A DNA stretch of 64,000 nt, taken from Moritella sp. 5 (GTDB taxonomy: Bacteria > Pseudomonadota > Gammaproteobacteria > Enterobacterales > Moritellaceae). Each line of letters starts with the position of its first letter. Position 1 is the stretch's first letter. This document shows, in pieces, positions 17,561 to 31,040 of this stretch. Below the pieces are notes generated by a model. That model ran no database searches, had not been told where the DNA came from, and was given only the letters and a program-made list of their open reading frames with translations. Where the stretch lies: positions 620,001-684,000 of the forward strand of contig NZ_CP056122.1 of NCBI RefSeq assembly GCF_018219455.1. The letters are read 5' to 3'. A program made the translations under genes and the position numbers.

Positions 17561-18372
17561 TACCAGCCGAGTTTAACCAACCAGCCATAAATTATTTGGC
17601 TGGTTGCGATTTGAGTCTCAACTTGTCCCTGTAAGCCTATCACTTCAGTTTGCCTGTACTTATCTGTGTTAATACGCTTTTCTGCTATCTGTCTTAATTT
17701 TGCTTGATTAATTATCGCTAAGCTATCTGTTTGCGCATACAAATCTAAAATAGGTACTTTTAGTTGGTTCATTTGGCTAATTAGTTGAGATGCTAACGCT
17801 GGGGTGGGGCTATGTACACTAAGTAACACAATCGCATCGACGTAAATATCTTTGTTTTTAATCAATACGTTTACCATTGCCTGGCAATTAGCGCCTTGTA
17901 AGATTAGTAATCGCTTACTATCTTGACTCACTATTTTGTCTTGTAAGATGCGTAATTGCGCTTGTAAACGTTGCTCTGCTTGCTCTGATGTTAAGGTTTG
18001 ACTTAATGGCGATATAGAATAGGTATGTAATCCTTTATCATTGAGCTGATAGCGCAGAGTTTGGATAATGTTGGGGTTATTAGCTGAGGTATAGGTATCG
18101 GCAAAAATCCAACTTGTACCTGTGACTTTTGCTGTCGTTTGTTCAAGCCATAAAGTAAAAAATCGATTTTCTTTATCACCTAACCAAGCCACTTCGCTTG
18201 CATTACTGTATTTAGTTAAGTCTTGATCAAACACGCGTTGCTGAGAAATTGGGAAGGCGATTGTCGGCTTATTGGTCTCATTTTTGTCTTTACTCTCTTC
18301 AGCATTATTCTCTTCAGCGTATATTTGTAGCGACAAAGTGGATAAAAGTAATAATACAAGCGCCTTAAGCAT
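17557..18372 (-). CDS. Putative secreted alpha/beta-hydrolase-like protein (DUF3530 type)
   Basis: This 271-residue protein has a signal peptide (about residues 1-19, ending IYA). It then reads like the DUF3530 family of gammaproteobacteria: a beta-strand stretch around FFTLWLEQTTAKVTGTSWIFAD, the LRYQLNDKGLHTYSISPL block, and a C-terminal half with LLILQGANCQAMVNVLI and VPILDLYAQTD that resembles an alpha/beta-hydrolase core. The nucleophile elbow would be QGANCQA, which lacks the usual Gly-x-Ser-x-Gly, so activity as a classical esterase is doubtful. Function is unknown. Its stop overlaps the djlA stop on the opposite strand by 4 bases. Confidence 0.6.
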   Translation of the reverse strand: MLKALVLLLLSTLSLQIYAEENNAEESKDKNETNKPTIAFPISQQRVFDQDLTKYSNASEVAWLGDKENRFFTLWLEQTTAKVTGTSWIFADTYTSANNPNIIQTLRYQLNDKGLHTYSISPLSQTLTSEQAEQRLQAQLRILQDKIVSQDSKRLLILQGANCQAMVNVLIKNKDIYVDAIVLLSVHSPTPALASQLISQMNQLKVPILDLYAQTDSLAIINQAKLRQIAEKRINTDKYRQTEVIGLQGQVETQIATSQIIYGWLVKLGWY

Positions 18373-18399
18373 TCATCATTCCTAAAGTAAATAATCATA

Positions 18400-19089
18400 C
18401 TAATCAATTGGAAAAGGTGGTTTGACCTTAAATGTGATTTTTTTTGATGTTAGGGGATGTTCAATTTCTAACATCGCGGCATGCAGTTGTAAATGCACTG
18501 CACTGGCAATACCTTTTGCCGATGCATATAGCTCATCACCCAAGATAGGAGTGCCTAATGCTAACATATGCACACGTAGTTGGTGAGAGCGGCCTGTCAC
18601 AGGTTTGAGTAATACTGTGGCACTGGCTTGTTGATTGTTATCGCCATGTTCTTGTTGTTTTGCAATAACCTGCCAATGCGTGAGTGCAGGTTTACCCTCC
18701 TCGAAATCAACAAGCTGCCTTGGTCTATTTGGCCAATCACAGCGTAATGGTAAATCAATGCTGCCAGACTCAGCAGTTGGAATACCTTCTAAACGAGCAT
18801 AGTAATACTTTGCGGTTGAGCGTTGTTGAAATTGTCTGCTGATGTGGCTTTGCGCGGATTTAGTCAATGCCATTAAGATCACACCGGAAGTACACATATC
18901 TAAACGGTGCACAATTGTCGCTGCGGGGAATAATTCTTGCACCCGACTCGCAATACTGTCGGTATGTTCAGGTAATCGCCCTGGTACGCTTAGTAATCCA
19001 CTCGGCTTATTTAATACAATAATGGCATCGTCTTGATAAATAATATCTAATCGAGGGTGTAGCGGCGGAGCATAAATAAAATCGGGCAT
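18400..19089 (-). CDS. rluA: Dual-specificity pseudouridine synthase RluA (23S rRNA and tRNA)
   Basis: RluA isomerises U746 of 23S rRNA and U32 of several tRNAs. The catalytic motif HRLDMCTSG with Asp64 is present, along with the early LNKPSGLLSVPGR block and the late KPVTGRSHQLRVHMLALGTPILGD block. At 229 residues without an S4 domain it has the compact RluA size, which distinguishes it from RluC and RluD. It lies downstream of rapA on the same strand, as in E. coli, but behind a terminator. Confidence 0.93.
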   Translation of the reverse strand: MPDFIYAPPLHPRLDIIYQDDAIIVLNKPSGLLSVPGRLPEHTDSIASRVQELFPAATIVHRLDMCTSGVILMALTKSAQSHISRQFQQRSTAKYYYARLEGIPTAESGSIDLPLRCDWPNRPRQLVDFEEGKPALTHWQVIAKQQEHGDNNQQASATVLLKPVTGRSHQLRVHMLALGTPILGDELYASAKGIASAVHLQLHAAMLEIEHPLTSKKITFKVKPPFPID

Positions 19090-19162
19090 AGGGTATATAC
19101 AATATAGTGAATAATTTAGAAGGTAAGCTTTAAATTACCGCTTGTTAATAATAAAAAGTAAT

Positions 19163-19196
19163 AACAAAGGGGCTAACCGAAATTAGCACCTTTGTT
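19163..19196 (-). terminator. Terminator after rapA
   Basis: A 14-bp stem (19163-19176 with 19183-19196, one mismatch) carries a 6-nt loop and, read on the minus strand, is followed by ATTACTTTTTATT. It lies 26 bases after the rapA stop. Confidence 0.8.
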
Positions 19197-19221
19197 GCTC
19201 GTCAATATAATATGCCTTTAT

Positions 19222-22134
19222 TTAGTTCGGTGTAACGACAATAAAGCGTACCGCATCTAGTTTAAGCTGAGCATTATTAATGTGTGTAGTGAGTTCTACG
19301 GTTTGTTTTTCAACAAAGGCCAGTTCTTCATCACGTACATTAGGGTTAATCTTTTGCAATGCTTGTAGACGTTCAAGCTCGACACTCATGTTTTGCTGCA
19401 TTGTTGCCAGTGCTGCGTTGGTGATTGCTTGCTTTTGATCTTCAGCGACCGCTGTTGATTTACCAATAAGGTCGTGAATAATAGTTTGTGATGCTGAAAC
19501 GAGCTTGGTCGCAATATGGCGATTAATCGCATTAAGCTGACGATTGAAACTATCAAAGTCTACTTTTAATGCCAAATTGTTACAATTCTTATCGAGCAGC
19601 AGGCGTATTGGCGTTGCGGGTAAGAAACGATTAATTTGACAATAAGGTGGTGCCGAGGTTTCTACTACATAAAGTAGTTCTAATAAAATAGTGCCAGCAG
19701 GTAGGGCTGGATTTTTTAATAGTGAAACAGCAGTTGAACCTGTGTCAGACGTCATGATTAATTCAATGCATGCGCGTATTAATGGATGTTCCCAAGTAAG
19801 GAAATGTACATCATCACGCGATAATGCGGTTTCACGATCGAAGGTAACTGTAATGCCGTCTTCAGATAGATGTGGCAAGCTTGGTACTAACATTTGATCT
19901 GTCGGTTTTAATACCAGCATATTCTCGCCACGATCTTCTTGGTTTATACCAATAACATCAAATAATCGTATCGCAAAAATAGGTAGCGTAGGACTATCAT
20001 CATTGGCTTTTAATTGCGCGATAATATCGTCTGATTTACCCAAGCCGTTAGAATTTAGTTCCAGTAAACGATCTCGGCCACTTTCCATTTTTGCTTTTAA
20101 TACATCGTATTGACTACGTGTATCAGTGATCAATGCATCCGTTGCTGCAACATCAATTTCTTTTGCGGCTAGCTGAGTCAGTAATTCATCTTTTACTTCT
20201 GCAAAAATATCGCCACCGATAGGACAAGTATGCTCAAACGCATTTAGGCCATTTTGATACCAGTTTTGTAATACATCCTGTGCGGTATTGGTAAAGAAAG
20301 GAACGTGAATACTGATGTTATTTTTCTGACCGATACGATCTAAACGACCAATACGTTGCTCAAGTAAATCTGGGTTTAATGGTAAATCGAATAATACGAG
20401 GTGTTGTGCAAATTGGAAGTTACGACCTTCAGAACCAATTTCAGAACAAAGTAGAACTTGTGCCCCTGCATCTTCTTGAGCGAAGTAAGCGCCTGCTTTA
20501 TCACGCTCGATAATAGACATACCTTCATGGAATACTGTTCCACGAATGCCTTCACTTACTCGCAGTGATTCTTCGATTGACATAGCTGTTTCGGCATTAG
20601 CTGCAATGACTAATACTTTTTCATTTTTATTGGCAAGTAAGAAGTTTTGTAACCATTCAACACGTGGGTCAAAACTACACCAAGATGCGTCTTTGCCTTC
20701 GAATTCTAAAAATATTTCTTCTGGGTATAGACCACGACGCGCAGCTTCCGCATAACTTGCTGAGCCGTTCATCATTTGTGCGACTTTTAATGACGTTTTA
20801 TATTGGTCTGGTAGTGCTAAAGGAATTGGCTGATAGTGACGAGTCGGGAAACCTTTGATTGCAGAGCGCGTATTACGGAATAATAAACGACCTGTGCCAT
20901 GGCGATCCAATAATTGACTGATGATTGATTGCTTCGCCTGCTGTGCTTCATCTGAATCTGGTGATGCTTGAATTAAAGTCAGCTTGTCTGATATATCAAC
21001 TTCACTTAATAATTTAGTTAATGATGTTGCTGTTTCGGGAGAAACGATTGGTGAATCTAATAGTTCTTGTGCTGCTTGTGCAATAACAGAATAACTATTT
21101 TCTTCAGAAACGAATGCGGCATAATCATAGAAACGGTTTGGATCTAATAAACGTAAACGTGCAAAGTGACTTTCGTGACCTAGTTGGTCTGGGGTTGCTG
21201 TGAGTAGTAATACGCCTGGAGACTTTTGTGCCAATGATTCGACGACTTGGTATTCACGACTTGGTTCTGTTTCGCTCCATTTAAGGTGATGGGCTTCATC
21301 AACAACCAGTAAATCCCAATCTGCCCCCACGGCTTGCTCAAAACGACGACGTTTTTTACGTAAGAAGTCCAGACTACATAATATCAGCTGTTCAGTTTCG
21401 AATGGGTTATCTGCTTCAGCGAGCGATTCGATGCAACGCTCTTCATCAAAGATACTAAAGTGTAGATTGAAACGACGCATCATTTCCACTAGCCATTGGT
21501 GTTGTAATGTTTCTGGTACCAGAATTAACACACGACTAGCAAGGCCAGCTGTCAGCTGTTGGTGAATGATCAAACCTGCTTCAATGGTTTTACCTAAACC
21601 CACTTCATCGGCAAGTAAAACTCGAGGAGCATGACGTTGACCCACTTCGGTTGCAATATGTAATTGATGTGGGATCAGACTGACACGTGGACCTTGAATG
21701 CCATTTAATAGAGATTGTTGTTGAGAAAACTGATGCTGTAATGTTTGATGGCGTAATACAAATCGATCCATTCGATCAATTTGGCCTGCAAATAGGCGAT
21801 CTTGCGGTTTATTAAATTTGATAAAATTGTTCAGGAATGTTTCACGTAAAGAAACTTCTTCACCGGAGTCTTGATGAATACCTATATAAGTAATGATACC
21901 TGAGCTTTCTGTTACTTCAGTAACGGTTAAGCTCCAGTCTTCATGAGAGAGTACCTGATCACCGACATTAAACATGACTCGAGTGATCGGCGCTTCGTTA
22001 CGAGCATATAAACGGTTCTCACCACTTGCAGGAAATAATAGCGTTAACATTCTGCCTTCTATGGCAACTATTGTTCCTAATCCTAATTCTGATTCCGTAT
22101 CGCTGATCCAGCGCTGACCAAGTTGGAAGGGCAT
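19222..22134 (-). CDS. rapA: RNA polymerase-associated Swi2/Snf2 ATPase RapA (HepA)
   Basis: RapA binds RNA polymerase and helps it recycle after termination. It has 970 residues (E. coli 968). N-terminal Tudor-like domains are followed by a Snf2 helicase core. Motif I is DEVGLGKT at 176-183 and the DEAH box is at 279-282. LLTATP follows motif II, and the C-terminal RecA-like lobe has [37 protein letters not shown]. The RapA C-terminal domain fills the last 300 residues. It is a single gene, divergent from the rRNA operon about 560 bases away. Confidence 0.96.
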   Translation of the reverse strand: MPFQLGQRWISDTESELGLGTIVAIEGRMLTLLFPASGENRLYARNEAPITRVMFNVGDQVLSHEDWSLTVTEVTESSGIITYIGIHQDSGEEVSLRETFLNNFIKFNKPQDRLFAGQIDRMDRFVLRHQTLQHQFSQQQSLLNGIQGPRVSLIPHQLHIATEVGQRHAPRVLLADEVGLGKTIEAGLIIHQQLTAGLASRVLILVPETLQHQWLVEMMRRFNLHFSIFDEERCIESLAEADNPFETEQLILCSLDFLRKKRRRFEQAVGADWDLLVVDEAHHLKWSETEPSREYQVVESLAQKSPGVLLLTATPDQLGHESHFARLRLLDPNRFYDYAAFVSEENSYSVIAQAAQELLDSPIVSPETATSLTKLLSEVDISDKLTLIQASPDSDEAQQAKQSIISQLLDRHGTGRLLFRNTRSAIKGFPTRHYQPIPLALPDQYKTSLKVAQMMNGSASYAEAARRGLYPEEIFLEFEGKDASWCSFDPRVEWLQNFLLANKNEKVLVIAANAETAMSIEESLRVSEGIRGTVFHEGMSIIERDKAGAYFAQEDAGAQVLLCSEIGSEGRNFQFAQHLVLFDLPLNPDLLEQRIGRLDRIGQKNNISIHVPFFTNTAQDVLQNWYQNGLNAFEHTCPIGGDIFAEVKDELLTQLAAKEIDVAATDALITDTRSQYDVLKAKMESGRDRLLELNSNGLGKSDDIIAQLKANDDSPTLPIFAIRLFDVIGINQEDRGENMLVLKPTDQMLVPSLPHLSEDGITVTFDRETALSRDDVHFLTWEHPLIRACIELIMTSDTGSTAVSLLKNPALPAGTILLELLYVVETSAPPYCQINRFLPATPIRLLLDKNCNNLALKVDFDSFNRQLNAINRHIATKLVSASQTIIHDLIGKSTAVAEDQKQAITNAALATMQQNMSVELERLQALQKINPNVRDEELAFVEKQTVELTTHINNAQLKLDAVRFIVVTPN

Positions 22135-22434
22135 GTATATTCAAACTCCAAAACCGTAAAAAGGGCGCATGTTACCTAAACCAGAGAGTTAGGTCACGTA
22201 TTAAAGACAAATTAAATAATAGTTTAAATTGACCCAGTAAGTAAATTCTACCTATATAAGTAAATAAAATATAAAAATTGAATAAGTAACCCTCTAAATC
22301 ATGATAATGACGTGAATGATTTGTCGAAAAGAGCATGGCTAGGTGAACTGTTGCTTGTTTTTAATTTGTTTTGTTTGAATTCTGTTCGGTTTTTAAGGTT
22401 TATCTTTAAAATGGAACGAAATTTATAAAATCAC

Positions 22435-22462
22435 TTGCCAATGGAGCACCATTATCTATAAT
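22435..22462 (+). promoter_or_regulatory. rRNA operon promoter
   Basis: The -35 box TTGCCA (22435-22440) and -10 box TATAAT (22457-22462) are 16 bases apart, as in strong rRNA promoters. An A/T-rich stretch at about 22400-22432 could act as an UP element, and a GC-containing discriminator (GCATCCC) follows the -10, consistent with stringent control. The 560-base region from 22135 holds nothing else coding. Confidence 0.88.
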
Positions 22463-22495
22463 GCATCCCACTGACACGGCAACAGCCGCTCAGTA

Positions 22496-22507
22496 TGTTC
22501 TTTAACA
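22496..22507 (+). promoter_or_regulatory. rrn leader boxA antitermination site
   Basis: TGTTCTTTAACA matches the boxA consensus (TGCTCTTTAACA) bound by NusB-NusE. A small hairpin at 22542-22565 follows in a boxB-like position. Confidence 0.85.
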
Positions 22508-22611
22508 ATTTATTCAAGCAATCTGTGTGAGCACTTGCAGAGATATAATGACCAAAAATTATATCAATGTAATTGTGAACATTAAATTAAATCGAAAGAT
22601 TTGGTTTTATA

Positions 22612-22635
22612 AACAACAAACTTCGGTTTGTTGTT
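22612..22635 (+). promoter_or_regulatory. rrn leader hairpin with TTCG loop
   Basis: AACAACAAAC (22612-22621) and GTTTGTTGTT (22626-22635) form a perfect 10-bp stem closed by a TTCG loop. A second stem at 22658-22683 follows just before the 16S start. Both probably help fold or process the precursor. Confidence 0.7.
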
Positions 22636-22693
22636 GAAGTACAGAATTCATTGAGCCGACTTAATCAACATCGTTGATTAGTCAAAAAACTTT

Positions 22694-24238
<1,545 letters not shown>

Positions 24239-24357
24239 CGTAAAGTTGTTAATTTTTGTAAGTGCCCACACAAATTGCTTGAATAGAAACGTTAAAGACA
24301 GTCTTATGAAAATAAGACAACGTTTGGGATGAAATCCAAACGTAGAAAGTAAATAGT

Positions 24358-24433
24358 GTCCCGTTCGTCTAGAGGCCTAGGACACCGCCCTTTCACGGCG
24401 GTAACACGAGTTCAAATCTCGTACGGGATACCA
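24358..24433 (+). tRNA. tRNA-Glu (anticodon TTC)
   Basis: This is a 76-nt cloverleaf with CCA encoded, lying in the 16S-23S spacer, a common place for tRNA-Glu. The anticodon loop CTTTCAC (24390-24396) is closed by CCGCC and GGCGG. The acceptor stem pairs GTCCCGT with ACGGGAT, leaving a G1-U72 wobble. Two hairpins sit between 16S and the tRNA (24299-24317 and 24320-24341). Confidence 0.97.
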
Positions 24434-24496
24434 CTTTTCTTTCTGATTAAAAATCAAAGCTAAGCAGTTAATGCTTATCTTTGCTTTTTAGCAAAT

Positions 24497-24508
24497 TGCT
24501 CTTTAAAA
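24497..24508 (+). promoter_or_regulatory. boxA in the 16S-23S spacer
   Basis: TGCTCTTTAAAA matches the spacer boxA that maintains antitermination into 23S rRNA. Confidence 0.8.
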
Positions 24509-24653
24509 ATTTGGAAAGCTGAATAAATAAAGAAGTTCTTAAAACACGTTATTGCTTCGGCAATAACAATATAGTGTTCTTGAGTATTCTTGAGGCGAAA
24601 AAAACTAGATAATACCTAGTTATTTCAATTGTACGGTCGACTTTAGATTGTAT

Positions 24654-27547
<2,894 letters not shown>

Positions 27548-27697
27548 ACAAATTAAAGTATGATTAATTGAAATATCGACTTAAGAATAGATTGAACACT
27601 ACTATTTATCGAAAGATAGGTTTTAAAGACTTCTTTATTTATAGCTTTTCAGATTTAAAATGAAACGTAAGTTTCTATATAGAAAGCAAACCAGATT

Positions 27698-27817
27698 TGC
27701 TTGGTGACCATAGTGTTGCGGTACCACCTGATCCCATTCCGAACTCAGTAGTGAAACGTAATAACGCCGATGGTAGTGTGGGGCTTCCCCATGTGAGAGT
27801 AGGGCATCGCCAAGCGC
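27698..27817 (+). rRNA. rrf: 5S ribosomal RNA
   Basis: The 120-nt gene has TGCTTGG at the 5' end pairing with CCAAGCG at the 3' end, and the conserved CCGAACTCAGTAGTGAAACG and GATGGTAGTGTGGGG segments. It follows 23S by 150 bases. Confidence 0.95.
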
Positions 27818-27886
27818 CAATTACTATTTATTTAGACCAGGTCTGAGTAAATATTGTTTATGACGTAGTCTTAAACAGACAGTTTT

Positions 27887-27962
27887 AGGGGTGTAGCTCC
27901 AACGGCAGAGCAGCGGATTCCAAATCCGCGTGATGGGAGTTCGAATCTCTCCACCCCTGCCA
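27887..27962 (+). tRNA. tRNA-Trp (anticodon CCA), copy 1
   Basis: This is a 76-nt cloverleaf with encoded CCA. The anticodon loop TTCCAAA (27918-27924) is closed by GCGGA and TCCGC. The D-loop reads CAACGGCA, so position 14 is C where almost all tRNAs have A. It lies 70 bases after 5S and is probably transcribed with the rRNA operon. Confidence 0.96.
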
Positions 27963-27996
27963 ATTTTATAAGTACTATCAAATCAAAGAAACAGAT

Positions 27997-28025
27997 TTAA
28001 CTTTAATCATTAATTAAGTTATAAT
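27997..28025 (+). promoter_or_regulatory. Possible promoter for the second tRNA-Trp
   Basis: TTAACT (27997-28002) and TATAAT (28020-28025) are separated by 17 bases and end 14 bases before the second tRNA-Trp gene. The -35 is imperfect. Confidence 0.45.
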
Positions 28026-28039
28026 CCTGTTCATCTTGT

Positions 28040-28115
28040 AGGGGTGTAGCTCCAACGGCAGAGCAGCGGATTCCAAATCCGCGTGATGGGAGTTCGAATC
28101 TCTCCACCCCTGCCA
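28040..28115 (+). tRNA. tRNA-Trp (anticodon CCA), copy 2
   Basis: This is identical base for base to the copy at 27887-27962, including the C at position 14 of the D-loop, with a 77-base unrelated spacer between them. holD begins 34 bases downstream, so readthrough into holD is possible. Confidence 0.96.
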
Positions 28116-28149
28116 CTTTCTTCTGTAAATCTTCAGATATGGTTATCCA

Positions 28150-28551
28150 ATGAGTAATTTTTCACGTTATTACTTGCAGCAAATGGGTATCACATTATGG
28201 CAATGTCATAAGCCTGAACAATTTCCTCATCTTGCTAGCCAGGCCGAAAAAAAACCATTACCTAAGCATTGCCAAATTCTGATTATCGCCAATGATAAAG
28301 TTACACCGCACAGTCAATTTATCAAACAAGTCTTGCGTACATTACAGCTTGAACTCAATCAAAGCCATATCATTACTGAAGATGAGTTAAAGTATTATTA
28401 CCAAACTCCGAAATGGATTTGGACTATCGGTTGTAAACAATCAGATCTTGCTGCAAAACAGCAACTATCATCACCTCATTTAGATGTACTGTTGCATTCT
28501 GCTCAAGCGAAAAAGCAGCTTTGGCAACAAATCGTCAGTTATATGCAATAA
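28150..28551 (+). CDS. holD: DNA polymerase III psi subunit HolD
   Basis: HolD links the clamp loader to the chi subunit and SSB. The 133-residue protein has the family opening YYLQQMGITLWQCHKPEQF, the ILIIANDKV strand and the late SSPHLDVLLHSAQAKKQLWQQI block, matching E. coli psi in order. Psi is poorly conserved, so the pairing with rimI immediately downstream, as in E. coli, is important support. The ATG lies shortly after the second tRNA-Trp. Confidence 0.88.
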   Translation: MSNFSRYYLQQMGITLWQCHKPEQFPHLASQAEKKPLPKHCQILIIANDKVTPHSQFIKQVLRTLQLELNQSHIITEDELKYYYQTPKWIWTIGCKQSDLAAKQQLSSPHLDVLLHSAQAKKQLWQQIVSYMQ

Positions 28552-28562
28552 CGAGTCTTTTA

Positions 28563-29003
28563 ATGCCAAAAATCATTCCACTAACACCTGAACATTTACC
28601 TTTAATTCAACAAATTGAAATTGCGAGCCATGCATTTCCTTGGTCGGATAAAGTTTTAGCCAGTAATTTCGGCGCTCGATACTTTAATTTCTTATTGATA
28701 AAAGATGAGCAAATTTTAGGTTATTACTTCGCGAGTCAAGTCGCTGGAGAAGGAAGTTTGCTCAATATTGCAGTAGCCCCTGCACATCAAGGCAAGGGTT
28801 ACGGAAAGCTACTTATTAATCATCTTATCCAACAATGTCAACAGCAAGATCTGTTTCAATTATGGTTAGAAGTTCGTGAGTCGAACCATGCAGCTTATCA
28901 GTTGTATTTAAATATTGGTTTTAATGAAGTTGATCGTCGTTTTGGCTATTATCCTGCGGCAACGGGTAGAGAAGATGCCATTATGATGTGCTACATTGTC
29001 TAA
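28563..29003 (+). CDS. rimI: Ribosomal protein bS18 N-alpha-acetyltransferase RimI
   Basis: RimI acetylates the N-terminal alanine of ribosomal protein S18. The GNAT acetyl-CoA motif QGKGYGK is at 76-82. Glu103 and Tyr115, in the positions of the E. coli catalytic pair, are in LWLEVRESN and AAYQLYLNIGF. The frame is open upstream into holD, but ATG at 28563 gives the usual 146-residue protein, 11 bases after the holD stop, with only a weak ribosome-binding site, which suggests coupling to holD. Confidence 0.94.
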   Translation: MPKIIPLTPEHLPLIQQIEIASHAFPWSDKVLASNFGARYFNFLLIKDEQILGYYFASQVAGEGSLLNIAVAPAHQGKGYGKLLINHLIQQCQQQDLFQLWLEVRESNHAAYQLYLNIGFNEVDRRFGYYPAATGREDAIMMCYIV

Positions 29004-29158
29004 AACAAGACAGGGTGATTTTTTCGTGTTTTTGCCATTGGGGAAGGCAATTGCTTATATACTTATTCCTGATTAATGATTACTATCCGTGACATATTAT
29101 GCGTTAATTCTATTTATGGATGATCGTTAATGCTATTTATGGATAATCAGAGTAACTA

Positions 29159-30946
29159 ATGAGCCAACACTTAGTAAACAGTTTTAGATCTAAATTTGCC
29201 GTACGTAAAGCAACCACGGCAATTCGCTTTCAAGAAAATGGTGAATGGCAAGATATTACTTGGTCTGCGCTACTGGATAACTCAGACCGCGTTGCTAAAG
29301 CATTACTATTTTTGGGTTGTGAGGTTCAAACTAAAGTCGGTATTTTTGCAAACAATCGCCCAGAGTGGAGTTTTGCTGATTTAGGTATTCTAGCTGCGCG
29401 TTGTGTGACGGTTCCTATTTATCCAACGAATACCACAGAGCAAACGCGCTATATTATTAATAATGCAGATATCGATTATTTATTCGTTGGCGGACAAGAA
29501 CAGTTTGATAAAGCGCTTGAGCTGTTAATAAGCAATGACTTAAAGTTGGTTGTTGCGCTGACGGATACAATCGATTTAAGAGGCGCATCGAATGCGATGT
29601 ACTTCTCTGAGTTTATTCAGCAAGGTGATGGAGCCGCTGACGCTGAGTTTGAACAGCGACTGACTGATGCGAGTATGGATGACTTAGTTACCCTTATTTA
29701 TACGTCAGGTACGACAGGGCAGCCAAAAGGTGTGATGTTAGATTACACTAACTTTGCAGCCGCATTCAGTAGTCATGATCAAATGATTGATGTTTCGGAA
29801 ACCGATACCTCAATTGCGTTCTTACCATTAAGTCATGTGCTTGAGCGTAGTTGGTCTTTTTACCTGATGCATTGTGGTGCGCAAAATGTGCATCTCGAAA
29901 ACCCAAAACTGATTATTGATGTTATCGCAGAAGTTAAGCCTACGCTATTTGTCGCTGTACCGCGCTTATATGAAAAAATATACAGTACCATTCATAGTCG
30001 ATTAGAATCAGCATCCCCAGTGAAAAAAGCGTTGTTTGGCTGGGCTATTAACGTTGGTTTAGCACACTTCAAGTTTATTCACAGTAATCAGCAGCCATCA
30101 TCATTATTATCAATTCAGCATAAACTCGCTGATAAGCTTATTTTTTCTAAATTGCGCGGTATTTTCGGTGGTAACACACGTTTTTTACCTTGTGGCGGTG
30201 CGAAAGTTGATCCTGACATAAATATTTTTTTCCAATCCATCGGTATTGAACTGCAAGCTGGCTACGGTATGACTGAGACAACTGCGACAGTATGCTGTCA
30301 TCGTGGTACTGGGTATGATTTTGGTTCCATTGGTCTACCACTGCCAGATATGGAAGTGAAAATCGGTGATGATAACGAAATATTAGTGCGTGGTGATACG
30401 ATCATGAAGGGCTATTACAAAATGCCTGAGGAAACCGAAAAGAACTTTATTGATGGTTGGTTGAAAACCGGTGATGCGGGTAAAATATTAGCGAATGGTG
30501 AAGTCGTGATGACCGAGCGTATTAAAGAGTTAATGAAAACATCAAATGGTAAATATATTGCGCCGCAGTTGGTTGAAGGTACCTTAAGTAAAGACCACTT
30601 TATTGATCAGGTTGCGATTGTTGCAGATTCTCGCCATTTTGTTAGCGCGTTAATTGTGCCATCATTCGAAGCCTTAGAAGAATATGCAAACTCGATTAAC
30701 CTGCAATTCTCAAGTAAAGCGGAACTATTACGCCATAGTCATATTGTGACTATGTTTGAGAAACGAGTGCAAGATTTACAAAGTGAGTTAGCTAATTTTG
30801 AAAAAGTGAAAAAATTCAAACTACTTAGTCGTGAATTTTGTATGAAAAAAGGTGAGATAACCCCAACACTGAAATTACGTCGTAAAGTGATTGAAAGTGA
30901 ATATAAGAAAGACATTGATGAAATGTATAAAAGCGATAAAAAATAA
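29159..30946 (+). CDS. Long-chain acyl-CoA synthetase (AMP-binding, FAA/FadD15-like)
   Basis: This 595-residue ANL-superfamily enzyme activates fatty acids to acyl-CoA through an acyl-adenylate. The P-loop TSGTTGQPK is at about 182-190, the LQAGYGMTETTATVC motif is in the middle and the hinge region with GWLKTGDAGKILANGEVVMTERIKELMKTSNGKYIAPQ is near 440. The family resembles eukaryotic-type long-chain synthetases more than E. coli FadD, so no symbol is given. It is preceded by a 12-base direct repeat (CTATTTATGGAT, twice between 29108 and 29148) of unknown meaning. Confidence 0.87.
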   Translation: MSQHLVNSFRSKFAVRKATTAIRFQENGEWQDITWSALLDNSDRVAKALLFLGCEVQTKVGIFANNRPEWSFADLGILAARCVTVPIYPTNTTEQTRYIINNADIDYLFVGGQEQFDKALELLISNDLKLVVALTDTIDLRGASNAMYFSEFIQQGDGAADAEFEQRLTDASMDDLVTLIYTSGTTGQPKGVMLDYTNFAAAFSSHDQMIDVSETDTSIAFLPLSHVLERSWSFYLMHCGAQNVHLENPKLIIDVIAEVKPTLFVAVPRLYEKIYSTIHSRLESASPVKKALFGWAINVGLAHFKFIHSNQQPSSLLSIQHKLADKLIFSKLRGIFGGNTRFLPCGGAKVDPDINIFFQSIGIELQAGYGMTETTATVCCHRGTGYDFGSIGLPLPDMEVKIGDDNEILVRGDTIMKGYYKMPEETEKNFIDGWLKTGDAGKILANGEVVMTERIKELMKTSNGKYIAPQLVEGTLSKDHFIDQVAIVADSRHFVSALIVPSFEALEEYANSINLQFSSKAELLRHSHIVTMFEKRVQDLQSELANFEKVKKFKLLSREFCMKKGEITPTLKLRRKVIESEYKKDIDEMYKSDKK

Positions 30947-30963
30947 TTGCTTTGTATGTATAG

Positions 30964-30993
30964 AAAAGGGAGCTAATTAGCTCCCTTTTTACA
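30964..30993 (+). terminator. Terminator after the acyl-CoA synthetase
   Basis: A near-perfect 13-bp palindrome (AAAAGGGAGCTAA at 30964-30976 with TTAGCTCCCTTTT at 30977-30989) ends in a T run. It could also serve the convergent ppaC gene. Confidence 0.88.
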
Positions 30994-31040
30994 TTCACAT
31001 TTACAGTTTTTACTAGAGGTAATAAGTGGTCGATTAAGAC

